Shown here: positions 8,717 to 18,765 of the stretch, piece by piece
How the letters are laid out: every line of letters begins with the position of its first letter
Numbering within the stretch: position 1 is the first letter of the stretch
Origin: Closterium sp. Naga37s-1
Taxonomy: Eukaryota; Streptophyta; Zygnematophyceae; Desmidiales; Closteriaceae
DNA: 64,000 nucleotides
Assembly (NCBI GenBank): GCA_947471745.1
Contig: CANJKZ010000428.1
Span: 547,001-611,000 of the forward strand
Direction: 5' to 3'
Translations under genes and position numbers: made by a program
Notes under the pieces: model-generated
Told to the model about the DNA's origin: nothing
Databases searched by the model: none
The model's input: the letters and a program-made list of their open reading frames with translations, nothing else

Positions 8717-9723
8717 CGGTCGTGGCGCTTTAAATTCGCGCCATCATGTCCTCCTTTTTTCGCCATCGTGGATGTCGCACTGTTGTTGCCCTGCAGCTCC
8801 GCTAGTACCTTCTTCAACTTCCAACACGCCAAGAGTCGATGTCCTGCTGCGCCGCAAAATTCGCACTTCTCATATTTTGTCGGCCGCTGCTTCGCGTCGA
8901 TCTTGTCCATATCCATCGGGTCGGCGGTCGTGGGTGGTGCCGATCGCTTCGTGCCAAATGATCGGTTCGGCACATGGCGTCGTGTCTCGAGTTCACATCG
9001 CATCAGCGCATCGAATCTCTCTGCTGCACGCACCATGTCGCGGTAGTTGTTGTAGTTCGCGGCAATCACCTGTTGGCGGACTTCCATCTTTAGCCCCTCA
9101 GTATACGCTTGGATTTTTTCCCCTTCGGTCAGGTCGGTAATTCGGTTGAAGAGGCTCTCCATCTGCTGCGTGTACTGTGTTACACTTCCGAACTGTTTAT
9201 GCCGATGAATCTGCTGCCGCGCCATGTAGCTGGAGTTGATTGGTTCAAAACGCTCAATTAAAGCTTCCCGAAACTGCGTCCATGACCCCTCGCCTCGGAT
9301 CTTATTGCTGTTGTAAATCCACTCGAGCGCTGGGCCTCGTAACAGTGTCGCTGCGAGCCGAATCCGCATTGCATCGTGTGTCGGGGTCGTACAGCCAACG
9401 GCCTCGAAGTAAATTTCGAGAGTCGCAATGAATCGACGAACGTCAGTGTCTCTCGCATTCGGATTGAACGTCTCCGTTAGCCTCGGACGTGCCGCCTCAA
9501 GATTCACTGTAGCCGCTGCCGCTGCTGCTGGGTTAAGTGTCGGTGTCGCCGCTGCTGCTGCTGACGTCGCTGCTGCATTCGCCGCTGCGTTCGCTGCTGC
9601 TATGGCGGCTGCCGACTGGTTCGCGAGAAGCTCCTCTATTCGCTGGAGTGCCGCTCGTGTCTGGTCCAGGCCGGTGTGTAACTCCGTAATTTTCTGTACG
9701 GAATTATCACCGTTTTCCTCCAT
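8717..9723 (-). CDS. Ty3/gypsy gag (N-terminal part of gag-pol, cut by A1)
   Basis: The frame begins with ATG at 9723 (MEENGDNSV...). An alanine-rich stretch is followed by a retrotransposon gag domain with FNPNARDTDVRRFIATLEIYF and GPALEWIYN. Near the end is one canonical zinc knuckle CEFCGAAGHRLLAC (C-X2-C-X4-H-X4-C) for RNA binding. The open frame runs past 8717 into the A1 LTR and stops at 8656, so its last 20 or so residues are LTR-derived. Before A1 arrived it continued in the same frame into the pol segment that now ends at 2230. It is now separated from pol by 6.5 kb. Confidence 0.92.
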
Positions 9724-10140
9724 TTGGCGATTTATAAGAAGACTTGCGACGAAAATATATGAATTTTAGGCGCTGGTCATCTTACTGTGAGTCGAGTTTG
9801 ACTGCAGAAATGACGAGGGCTGATTCTGTAGGTCGCGTTATTCTCCCTTAGTCGAAATTCGCGTCTGATCTCGGCCGTTGAGAAGAAATTCGATCCGACG
9901 CTCCAAATTCCAACTGTTTTGGGCGAAATTCTCGAGGCCGTTGAGATTCGAATCGATCGGACGGTCGAAATTCCAACTTTTTCGCCACTGGACCTGAGGA
10001 GTGTTCGAAAACCGGTTCGAGGGGGACGTTAGAAAATAGCGCGGAACTGGTTTACGTACCCGAAATCGCCGCTTTCCGTTTTAAAAGCTAGGTTTAAGCG
10101 GTCGAAAAACTTCGCTTGCAAACAGGCTCTGATTACCAAG
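9724..10140 (-). promoter_or_regulatory. Gypsy leader with primer-binding site
   Basis: No gene is seen. The minus strand immediately after the LTR reads CTTGGTAATCAGAGCC (about 10125-10140). This matches the initiator-Met primer site TGGTATCAGAGC with one extra A. The rest is leader up to the gag ATG at 9723. Confidence 0.7.
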
Positions 10141-10518
10141 TGTGAGGATCTAGGATCGAGCTCAGAAAAGAGAATTGTAATTGAATTGAATTGAATGCTT
10201 ACCTGGGTACAACACGAGGCTGTATATAGGCTCGACACAAGGCCCTGTAACCAGGTGTTACGCGAAGGTTCCGCGGGTCGCGAAGCGTCCCGAACAGATC
10301 TTTCCCGAATTCGGTAGAAGGCAATTCGGTGGCAACCGAAAAGCCAGAATTTGGTGCACGCAACCTAGCTCGGTGCTATAACTATAATAAAATATAGGAA
10401 AGCACATAGCCTAGGAAATCAAGCAATTCATGCATGCATATAATTATCCTATGCTAGAAATAGCATCATAAATTAAAGGCAAGCAAGCATAGCTGGCATA
10501 AGCCGTCGTACTCTCACA
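10141..10518 (-). repeat. 5' LTR of the gypsy element (378 bp)
   Basis: On the minus strand it starts TGTGAGAG and ends CCTCACA, so its ends are inverted repeats TGTGAG/CTCACA. It is followed by the primer site and flanked at 10519 by copia A2 sequence. A TATATA motif lies at about 10222-10227, roughly 80 bp from the LTR end, in the position expected of an LTR promoter. A short AATTG-type repeat lies at about 10178-10197. Confidence 0.88.
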
Positions 10519-11261
10519 CCTCGCCTCAGGCCACTTCTCTATCTACTCGCCACTCGCTATCAGCTCTGCCTTCGGATGAGTCCGTAGAGCCGAGTGGCCC
10601 GTACCCAGAGCTTGTTGGCTGCCTCATGTACCTGATGACCTGCACTCGACCTGACCTTGCATACCCTCTTAGCATCTTGGCACGCTATGTAGCTCCTGGG
10701 AGACACAGACCAGAGCACATGGCTGCAGCGAAGAGGGTGTTGCGCTACTTGTGCAGTACATCGGGCATGGGGCTTGTGCTTGGAGGGCGGAGTCTAGTGG
10801 TCCTCACTGGTCACGCAGACGCTTCTTGGGCGGACGACCAGGCTACGCAGCGGTCGTCACAGGGTTACACCTTCAGCCTTGGTTCCGGCTCTGTTTCGTG
10901 GCGGTCTACCCGCTCGTCTTCTGTTCTCGGCTCCAGCTGTGAGGCTGAGATCTACGCAGGGGCCATGGCTGCACAGGAGTTACGCTGGCTCACCGACCTG
11001 CTGACCAACCTAGGAGAGCCGCCTCGTTCTCCTCCAGTTTTGTACGTATACAACAAGGCCATGCTGGCCTTGTGTCGGGAGCACAGACTGGAGCACAGAA
11101 CGAAGCACATTGCTCTTCGCTACTTCCTTGCTCGTGAGCTGCAGCAGCGTGGTCAGCTGCGCCTTGCTTACGTGGCCTCTCGGGCCAACACTGATGATAT
11201 CTTTACCAAGGCACTTCAGCCTTGTGATCATCAGCGCTTTTGTACGATGCTAGGTCTTTAA
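10519..11261 (+). pseudogene. Copia A2 RT C-terminus and RNase H remnant
   Basis: The frame is open from 10521 to a stop at 11259-11261 and matches A1 residues from about SPQATPLSTRHSL to MLGL. The last eight or so residues of the A1 protein are missing. The RNase H core ADASWADD is kept, but the conserved YVDNKAM reads YVYNKAM, replacing an expected catalytic Asp by Tyr. With no RT palm or upstream domains it cannot act alone. Confidence 0.88.
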
Positions 11262-11442
11262 CTGTGATCTATCTATACCTGCACTTGCTTGTTTACCTTT
11301 ATATATAATACTGCATGTGAACTGGTCTTGTGGCCTTGAACTGGTGCTCGGAATGTGTGGTGACATTGTGATCCACCCTGAGCTTGCTTTGTTTGACTGG
11401 TCTTGTGACCCCTAGTTCTCCCCCACTTTGCCTATGGGGGTG

Positions 11443-11568
11443 TGTCAGATATATATGACATAGTGTTTGTAGGCTCTAGTGGGGTAGACACTAAGGGGTA
11501 CAGGTTTCTAGGGTTTCATATTTGTATCACACACTTCCCTAGTTCAATTGATTCCTCATTATTTCACA
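11443..11568 (+). repeat. 3' LTR of A2 (126 bp)
   Basis: Begins TGTCAGAT and ends TTTCACA, directly after a TATGGGGGTG polypurine tract. It is clearly related to the A1 LTR but diverged from it. Confidence 0.88.
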
Positions 11569-11804
11569 TCATGTGCCAACTAGATCGACATCAACTTCTT
11601 CTTGACACAGCCAAGAATGCGCCCTAACTGTTACGATGGCTCTGGAAGGGCGTAAAGGAAAATGTGTCCATGACAAATCCACCAATGCTTCCGCAGCGAG
11701 GCGGGTGGGAGAGATAATGATGATAATTGAATATAAGGGTGGAAGACACCCCGTCTGTGAGGTGGATCGGTTTCCTCGTCGATAATCGGCATCTGATTCC
11801 TGAA
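11569..11804. other. Unassigned DNA
   Basis: I see no gene or clear LTR here. It may be older host DNA or the worn 5' part of the LTR that follows. Confidence 0.5.
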
Positions 11805-11911
11805 ACATGTTTGTCCATACGGGGTACAACCCAATTAGGGTTAGTTCTTGTACCACATTTCTGTTCAACGCAATCATTCTCGCTTAGTATTCTGATATGG
11901 TTTCAGAGCAG
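11805..11911 (+). repeat. Degenerate A-like LTR end with primer-binding site
   Basis: Bases 11805-11896 align by eye with the second half of the A LTR (ggggtacaac..., gggtt..., caatcatt...). TGGTTTCAGAGCAGG follows at about 11897-11911, a variant initiator-Met primer site. The first half of the LTR is missing or unrecognisable. Confidence 0.65.
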
Positions 11912-11934
11912 GTCCTGTTCCAGGACCGATTTTT

Positions 11935-12489
11935 TTTTTCTAGGGCCCACCGATTCGTTAGCTGCCCGTAGCGCCCTACCTCATTAGTCGCCCTGCCCTG
12001 CCCTGCCCTGACAGTCGCGCCGCCCTGCTGGCCGCGCGCTGCCCTACCCTGCCTGTCGCGCTGCCCTGCTGGCAGAGCGCTGCACTGCCCTGCACGCGCG
12101 CCGCCGTCTACTGCCCGTGCGCCGCCCTGCAGCCCGCGCGCCGCCCTTTGCAGCCCGCGCGCCGCCCTTTGCAGCCCGCGCGCCGCCCTCTGCGGCCCGC
12201 GCGCTACCCTACACGGCCCGCGCGCCGCCCTTCCCTGCCGCGCGCTGCCCTTCCTTGCTGGACGCCGCCCTCCCTTGCAGTGCGCCGCCCTGCAGGCCGC
12301 CGCGCCGCCCTACACGGCCCACACGCCGCCCTTCCTTCCATGCGCCGCCCTTCCCTGCCGCGTGCCGCCCTTCCTGCCCGCGCGCCGCCCTTCCTGCCCG
12401 CGCGCCGCCCTTCCCTTTCACGTGCCGCCCTTCCCTGCCGCGCGCCGCCCTTCCCTGCCGTGCGCCGCCCTGTTGGCCGCCACGCCGCC
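11935..12489 (+). repeat. GC-rich leader of the scrambled A-like remnant
   Basis: Built on cgcgccgccctt-type units, comparable to the A1 leader. It begins after a poly-T run and a tagggcccaccg motif also seen in the A leaders. The open frames across it are low-complexity and not convincing genes. Confidence 0.75.
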
Positions 12490-13155
12490 CAGGCAGGAGG
12501 ACTTTGAGTGTCTTGCAGCTGCTGTACCTCATCTCGTGTCCATGCTGCTTGCACCTGAGGGAGACCCGGATGCACCAGACATCTCGACCCCGCGCTCTTA
12601 CGCAGAGGCGATTACGGGTCCCTATTCCTCTCAGTGGCAGACAGCCATGGACACAGAGATGGCATCCTGGAAGTCCACAGGCACCTACGTCGACGCATTT
12701 CCCCCTCCTGGGGCGGACATAGTCGATGGCATGCAGATTTTCAGGGTGAAGCGGCCACCGAGTTCTCCGCCTGCCTTCAAGGCTCGTTACATTGCACGAT
12801 GCTTAAGTTATCGACAGGGAGTTTGCGATCCGGTACGCCGCGCATCAGCTCAACCTCTGGCCTCGTGTCTCCTTGCCTGAGACCTCGCCTATACTGCGTT
12901 GGACGGGGGAGGTTGGCGATGCGTCGGTGTTCCGGGTCTGGGGCTCTCGTGCCTTTGTCCGTAATACCTCCACGGACAAGCTCTCCTCCTGCGCCATTCC
13001 CTATGTCTTCCTTGGCTTTCCCACTGACGTGGCCGGCTGGTAGTTTTACCACCCCACCACGCGCCGTGTCCTGTCCTCTCAGGACGTCACGTTTGACGAC
13101 ACGGTTCCTTTTTACCGTCTCTTCCCCTACCGCACTGCCCCTCTCCCCCCCCCTA
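12490..13155 (+). pseudogene. Scrambled copia remnant: RT start followed by integrase end
   Basis: Bases 12490-12823 match the start of A-family RT (AAAVPHLVSMLLAPEGDPDAP, TPRSYAEAI, PPGADIVDGM, FRVKRPP). Bases 12821-13155 match the integrase C-terminal part (AAHQLNLWPRVSLPETSP, FRVWGSRAFVR, FYHPTTRRVLSSQDVTFDD). In a normal copia element integrase comes before RT, so the two pieces are in swapped order on the same strand, joined at a shared gtt. The join shifts frame, and a tag stop falls in the integrase piece where A1 has GWQFYHP. Lineage is A-like but diverged. Confidence 0.87.
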
Positions 13156-13644
13156 CAGTCTATTCTGACACCAACTTTTATTTATAGGCGATGCGGGAAA
13201 TGTGACGGTGTTGGTACGCGATGGGGAGGATAGCCGAGCGAGGAAAGGGTGCACAAAGCAGGGGAGGAAAAGAGGGGATGCATGGGGAAGGGAGTAGGAG
13301 GGAAAGCAAAGGGGGGTGCGAAATGGGTGCATGCACAGAGGAAACGGGGAGATGAGTTCAAGCGGGGGGGCGGAATGAAGTCAAGCGTGTGGACGAGGCC
13401 TTCCCACGCCTATCGTGTATTTGAGAAATTCGTGAGGCGAGCAGCGCGTAGGGCGAGCAGCCAGGGCCTAAGAAGTCAGATTTTTTTTTTTCTGATTTCC
13501 TAATGTTTTTGGGTGTTTTTTTTAAGTGACCCTGATCGTTCAGCCTTTTATTTTTTACGACACTGAATTTTCAGTGTTTTTTTTAATTATTCCAACACTG
13601 CTTTTTCAGTGTTTTGCGATTTCAGACACTGATGAGTTTGCGAT
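13156..13644. other. Unassigned, AT-rich toward the right
   Basis: No gene seen. Bases 13480-13625 carry poly-T runs and repeated short motifs such as cactga and tcagtg. It may be host intergenic DNA. Confidence 0.45.
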
Positions 13645-13777
13645 TGTGAGGGAAATGAGGAATGAAGAAGAGAGGGGTTGCACTAGCAGCAGTTGGCATA
13701 CATATAGGAAACCCTAATTGGGTTGTACTCGATATAGAGTACCCCACTGCAGGCTAGACAATTATAACATTCTGACA
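13645..13777 (-). repeat. 3' LTR of truncated element B (133 bp)
   Basis: On the minus strand it begins TGTCAGAATG and ends CCCTCACA. It aligns with the B LTRs at 45686-45825 and 46928-47067, with several differences and a shorter end. Confidence 0.8.
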
Positions 13778-14125
13778 CACCCCCATAGCCAAAGTGGGGT
13801 GTAATCAGCACAATGAGCAAGCAGGCATAGAGCAGGAGTTCACAATAGGGAGCAAAGCTAGAGTTAATCACAGCGGGCAAGTGAGGAGGAGGAGGAAATG
13901 TGGAGGGAGAGAAGATGGGAGGCAACGACTGAAGCTGCAGAGGCACGGGCACAGGAGCGGCTGACTCAGTGGCTACCGAAGCAAGGGCGACGGACTACTG
14001 GAGTAACTGGCTCCGCGGCTATAGACGAGCGGCAGGAGCAACGGACCCACTGGCGACTGGTGCAACAGGCTCACTGGCTACCGAAGCAAGGGCGACGGAC
14101 TACAGGCGCTGCAGGCGACACGGCC
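13645..14125 (-). mobile_element. Element B, 3' end only
   Basis: A minus-strand LTR (13645-13777), polypurine tract (13778-13800) and internal sequence to about 14125 match the complete B element at 45686-47067. It ends where copia C sequence starts, so its 5' half is lost. Confidence 0.8.
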
Positions 14126-15969
14126 TCGGTCCTCAATGGCGCGCCACAAAGGCCATTCTCCGAGCTCACGGAAGAATCTCCGAAGCAGCGCTCTGCGCCG
14201 AAATCCACGCCGAGCAGCAAGACATGGACCTGCAAGAAGAACGACACAAAAAGAAGACATCAGCACCGGAATTTGCGTTCCACACTCAGCGACGCTACAA
14301 CAACAACAACAACCGGCAGCAACAACCGAAGCCAGTACCTCCGTTCTGCCACATCTGCAAAACTTCAGGACACCCGCGTACGCACTGCCCGAATCGTCAA
14401 CAGTCAACAACTCCACAGCGGCAACTTCGACCTTCAAGCAGCCAAATCGCCTCAACGCAAGCAAATCCCACGACTCAGATTCAAGCCTCAACGACCTCAA
14501 CAGGACAACCTGCACAAGGAGCAAGAAACATCGTCAGCTGCATGGCAAAGCTGAGTGACTCCTGCATCACCGAGTCACCACCACACTACTCACCGGAAGA
14601 ACAACTCGACGAAACCACACCCCGCCGCGAGTCACTTCAGCCGAACCCGACATACGCCGCCATCGCCCAAAGCGAACCATCCGGAAAAGACACATGGTTC
14701 TTGGACAGTTGCTGCGGACAGCACATGTGCTCCTCGGGACGCTTCGTTCAACGAGAACACCAACTTCAACGCGAAGTTGTCATTACAGTCGCCAACAATC
14801 AGAACCTGCGAACACGACGACAAGGCGTAGTTCAACTTCAGTCAAGGGAAACAAACGTTATACTGCAGATGTCAAAAGTACTAATCGCGGAGGGACTCGG
14901 CTACAACTTACTGAGCGTCAGTCAGCTAATGGCGAAAGGGATTCACCTCGAAGCAGACAGCACCACCCAAGAATTCAAGCTGTATCACGGGAGAGGAGGA
15001 CTCTACATCGGCAAGGCGGTCCTCAAGAACAACGTCTTCGTTCTTGACTTCATTCCTGATCTTGGCACCGCCGACAGCGAAGCCATCGTTAACTTCACCA
15101 ACTGGACACACCCTCTAGACCTTGATCCAGACTTCAGTCCAGAAGGCTTCTGGTATTCACACACCATCCCCGAAGCAAAAAGAACAAGGGCGTTAGCAAC
15201 AATTCAGACAACATCAGCAGCAGCAGAGACAACATCAGCAGCAGCAGAGACAACATCAGCAGCAGCAGAGACAACACCGGCAGCAGCAGAGACAACATCG
15301 GCAGCAGCAGAGACAACATCGGCAGCAGCAGAGACAACATCGGCAGCAGCAGAGACAACATCGGCAGTAGCAGAACCATCAACGGCAGCAGCAGGAACGT
15401 CAACACCAATTGCTGGTCCTTCAACGACACCGCTCCTCATCGACGACACACCACCGACACCCGCGCAGCAACTGCACCCATCACCACGAGAAGTTCATCG
15501 TAGCGCCAACTTCACCGCCAACTTCTACTCCAACTCCGATATGTACCGACGATCACCCGGACATCGCGCCGACGAAAGCACCTGGCACGCAAGGATGGGA
15601 CACCCAAGCAACACAGTATTAAACAATACGATAAGAGCAGGAGTACTCGACAAGGACTCACTCCTACTGACCGATGGACGAGAACTTCAACGAGTACGCA
15701 GAACGTGCTTCACCTGCCCTGAAGGTGACTTACCACATCGACCGTTTGCGTCTCATCACAACCCGAGCGCACCCGCGTACGCACCACTCGAGAAGGTGTA
15801 TAGCGACATCCTGTTCAATCGGGAACCAGGACAAGTAATATACAACTATACAATCACCTTCATCGATGCCGCCACCCGTTACGTCTGGCACCTAAACCTC
15901 CCTAGCCGCGACATGGCATTCGAAGCCTTCGTTGCCTGGCTACCAGTAGCAGAGAGAGAATCGGGCGTG
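14126..15969 (+). pseudogene. Copia C gag end, protease and integrase N-terminus
   Basis: The open frame (also open leftward into B, to 13969) encodes a canonical zinc knuckle CHICKTSGHPRTHC. A protease region follows with WFLDSCCGQHMC, where D-S-C replaces the usual D-S-G. It then continues LGYNLLSVSQLM and the integrase zinc end HARMGH...CFTC, with the first core strand (YSDIL, FIDAATRYVW). The first in-frame ATG is at 14224, so the true start is lost. After about 15969 the frame leaves integrase because the next segment is inverted. A glutamate/threonine/alanine repeat separates protease and integrase. Confidence 0.88.
15205..15378 (+). repeat. 21-bp tandem repeat in copia C
   Basis: About eight copies of a unit close to acatcagcagcagcagagac encode repeated ETTSAAA between protease and integrase. 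The array keeps the frame. Confidence 0.88.
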
Positions 15970-16400
15970 CGTTGTAGTTCTTTTCGATTCCCAGGTGTAG
16001 TCCCCACTGTGCTCGTTGAGAAAATCGGCCCGCTCGTGCTGCTGGGGGTCGGTACTGTACCATGCATCCGAATACTCGTAACATTTTTGTGCTGCCCTGT
16101 TTCCCTGTCCATAGCAGATGCGGTGATGCATTGTTTGGAAGCGATGATGACGAGAGCAAGTTGTGCAGCATGATGGCGTGGTCCATTGCCGCAGGCCACT
16201 GGTGGTTGGGTAGCCGCATGCCACGTAACAGTTTGCGCATGCTGTTCTGCAAGGTCCTGTTCATTCTTTCTGCTACACCTTGCTGCTGATGGGCGTAGGG
16301 AAGGGAGATGAGCCGCTTGATTCCCCTTTCCGCCAGGTACTGCTTGAATCGCTGAGAGGTGTATTCTCCTCCTCCATTCCAAGGAAACAGTAGCAGCACG
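15970..16400 (-). pseudogene. Inverted integrase core of copia C
   Basis: Read on the minus strand this gives GGEYTSQRFKQYLAERGIK, LPYAHQQQGVAERMNRTL and LRVFGCMVQY...GIEKNY. These are the segments that should follow the plus-strand integrase start. Plus-strand coding resumes at 16402 with DVIFYERLTLQT, the normal next motif. So about 430 bp were flipped in place. The expected SDNGGEY reads PWNGGGEY, so the second catalytic Asp is also missing. Confidence 0.85.
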
Positions 16401-17397
16401 TGATGTAATTTTCTACGAACGACTCACGCTCCAGACATACCTTGCCAACCTGCAAGAAGACCAGGATCCCACAGGTGGTTTTCGCGGTGACCGAGCCTTC
16501 GCCTCAGCAGCGGACGAAGCTGACTGGGACGAGCAGAATGTGGACAACGCATCAGAAGAAGCCGGACCTCTTCCGTTCTGCTCCGTCGACGTTCCCATGG
16601 ACGAAGATAACCCTCGCGAAAGTGCCAACGCCGAAACCTTCTACTCTTTCGCCGACAACGGTTACGTAACACCTGCGACAGTCAACACCAACGAAGCAGA
16701 ACGAGTAGGACCGAACTTCATACCTGATCCAGAAGCGGGAGATGAAGCAGCTTATCCCGAGGAGGCAAATCTTCCCCGCTACTCACAGAGTGGACTGCAA
16801 ATTCTCGGACTCGTCACCGCAGTCCACGGCACCGCCATTCCTAAAGAGCCTGCGACAGTTCAACAGGCTCTGGGGGGGGAGCATAAGGAAAAATGGCGCG
16901 AAGCCATGGACAAGGAGCTGAAGGCACTGGAGGAACGCAACACGTGGAAAGTGGTTCCTATCGACGTGGCACGGAACAAGACAGTACTCACCGGGAAGTG
17001 GGTCTTCCGTGTGAAGACAAAGGCTGACGGCACCATTGACAAATTTAAAGCTCGCTGGGTTGTACGCGGCTTCGACCAAGAACACGGACGAGACTTCACC
17101 GAAACTTTCGCTCCGGTTAGCCGCCACACCTCACTACGCATTCTCCTTGCAATCGCCGCCATGAAGAAGAAGAAGCTGCGACAAATTGACGTCGCGAAAG
17201 CGTTTCTCTACGCACCTGTTGATGCAGAAATTTTCGTCGAGCTACCGCACGGCTCCCACAGAGAACCCAACCAAGTCTGCCAGCTACTCAAGTCACTCTA
17301 CGACATCAAGCAGGCTCCGCGACTGTGGCAACAGTACCTGCACGCTCGCCTCATCCGCATCGGCTTCAAGCAACTACCGCACGATCAAGGCATGTAC
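16401..17397 (+). pseudogene. Copia C integrase end, linker and RT N-terminal half
   Basis: The frame starts DVIFYERLTLQT and goes through an acidic linker. It then enters RT with WREAMDKELKALEERNTWKV, GKWVFRVKTK, DKFKARWVVRGF, DFTETFAPVSR, DVAKAFLYA and LYDIKQAPRLWQ. It breaks after DQGMYR at about 17397. The region that should carry the catalytic YVDD is absent, so this RT cannot polymerise. Confidence 0.9.
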
Positions 17398-18355
17398 CGG
17401 CTTCGAAGGGGAGCTGCATCGAGATCTCACGCTCACAGTTTCATCTACCGTCACTCAGTACCTCGGCCTCAACATCCGGGAAGAGGAGGACGCGATCGAC
17501 CTCAGCGCCGAGAAATATGCTGACACTATCGCCAAACGCTTTACGCTCACACCGACAGCCATCTCCACGCCATACCGATACACGGCAGGGAACGGCAAAG
17601 GAAGCTCCGCTCTACTTAAGCCCGCCGGCATACGAGACTACCAGAAGAAGCTGGGATGTCTTCTCTTCGCAGGCGTCACCTGTCGCCCCGACCTCTCATA
17701 CTCCGCAAGCCAGCTCGCCACCTACCTCAAGAAGCCTGAAGTAGAACATCTGGCGGAGCTCGACCGCGCTCTTCACTACTTCGTCAGCACCCCAACGATC
17801 GGCCTAACTTACTACAAGAACGCAACCACACCAACTAAGTTAATCGGCTACGTCGACGCTGATCTCGCTGGCGACTCCGACAATAGGCGCTCCCGCACCG
17901 GCTACATCTACCGCCTCGAACCTATCGGACCTATCTCTTGGCAATCGAGCAAGCAGGAATTAATTGCTCTCTCGTCAGCTGAAGCAGAATATATTGCACT
18001 CTGCTCAGCCACCAAGGAAGGACTCTATCTTCGCGAGCTGCTGGAAGAAGCGAAGTTAGCCGAGTTACCCAACTTTACCCTGTTCTGCGACAACCAGTCG
18101 GCAATTCGCATCGCCAACAAGAACGGCTTCGCGAACAGGACGAAACACATCGCCCTGCGATATTTCTTCGTGAAGGACGAGATCGAGAAAGGAAGGCTCG
18201 AGCTGTCATACTGTCCCACGTCCGAGATGGCAGCTGACTACCTGACCAAGAAGCTCGGAAAGCAGAAGTTCGAATACTGCATGCTGCTGACTGGACAGAG
18301 CCACGTCAGCGACACTCCAGAAGCGAAGGGGAGTGTTGAAAACAATCGGTCCTAA
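17398..18355 (+). pseudogene. Copia C RT C-terminus and RNase H
   Basis: After the deletion the reading frame shifts and continues GFEGELHRDLTL, QYLGLNI, CRPDLSYSASQL, then RNase H with GYVDADLAGD, SSAEAEYIAL, FCDNQSAIRIA and NRTKHIALRYFF, to a stop just before 18356. The RNase H motifs look complete. Only its link to RT is broken. Confidence 0.9.
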
Positions 18356-18656
18356 GCGCCTCTGTCGTGTCGAAACACTAAGACACAAAAGAAACGAAGT
18401 ATAACGAATCACCGGCGAGTCAACCCTCGGAGGTTGAAAGTAACTGTTGGAGGTTACGCGAAGGTCAGCGACCTTTGACCTGACAAATACAGCGCGACAG
18501 CAAGGACACACAACTGACTCGCTACAGAGCAGTTGCCCGAGTCGTCACTGTATCAAACCACAACAGCAATACAGTTATAACTGCATCTCTTCGCATTCCT
18601 TGTACTCATATATAAACCTGTATCCACCTGTTTTAATCAACTTACTTTGCCCTCAC
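18333..18656 (+). repeat. Probable 3' LTR of copia C
   Basis: A polypurine run gaaggggag precedes TGTTGAAAAC, the common copia LTR start, overlapping the last codons of the frame. A TATATAAA motif lies at about 18609-18616. The end at TCACA (about 18656) is my best guess. No partner LTR exists here to confirm it. Confidence 0.6.
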
Positions 18657-18765
18657 ATACTAGCGCAAGGTGGTTCACAACCCTTTAATTAACGCTTCCG
18701 CTACTACACCAACTCTACCCAGAGTTCACCCCTGCAAAGATCCTAAGGGTTTTTCAGCCCAACAA

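Larger units (their letters stand above)
1..10518 (-). mobile_element. Ty3/gypsy LTR retrotransposon (5' LTR to pol), split by copia A1
   Basis: The 5' LTR lies at the right (10141-10518) and the frame runs leftward: gag from 9723, then protease, RT and RNase H out of the window at base 1. Copia A1 (2231-8716) sits inside gag-pol and is flanked by CGGTC on both sides. Reading across the insertion after counting one CGGTC copy keeps the same frame, so gag and pol were a single open frame before the hit. The element itself begins inside copia piece A2 at 10519, so it is the middle layer of a three-layer nest. Its 3' LTR and left target duplication (predicted CCTCG) are outside the window. Confidence 0.93.
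10519..11568 (+). mobile_element. Copia A2, 3' piece (RT end, RNase H, 3' LTR)
   Basis: Starts abruptly within RT at a sequence equivalent to A1 about 7620, exactly at the gypsy LTR border, and continues collinearly to a 126-bp LTR at 11443-11568. The rest of this copy must lie left of the gypsy element, outside the window. It is the oldest layer of the nest. Confidence 0.9.
14126..18656 (+). mobile_element. Copia element C (Tnt1-like), 5'-truncated and rearranged
   Basis: Collinear plus-strand gag end, protease, integrase, RT, RNase H and a 3' LTR. The integrase core lies inverted at 15970-16400 and RT has lost its active site near 17398. The 5' LTR and most of gag are missing, replaced by element B sequence. 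It is unrelated in detail to family A. Confidence 0.88.

Noticed and set aside
13898..14125. Start of copia C gag within element B sequence
   Set aside because: The frame happens to be open across the junction, but the B part matches the non-coding interior of the complete B element. The frame-opening codon is GTG, with the first ATG only at 14224.
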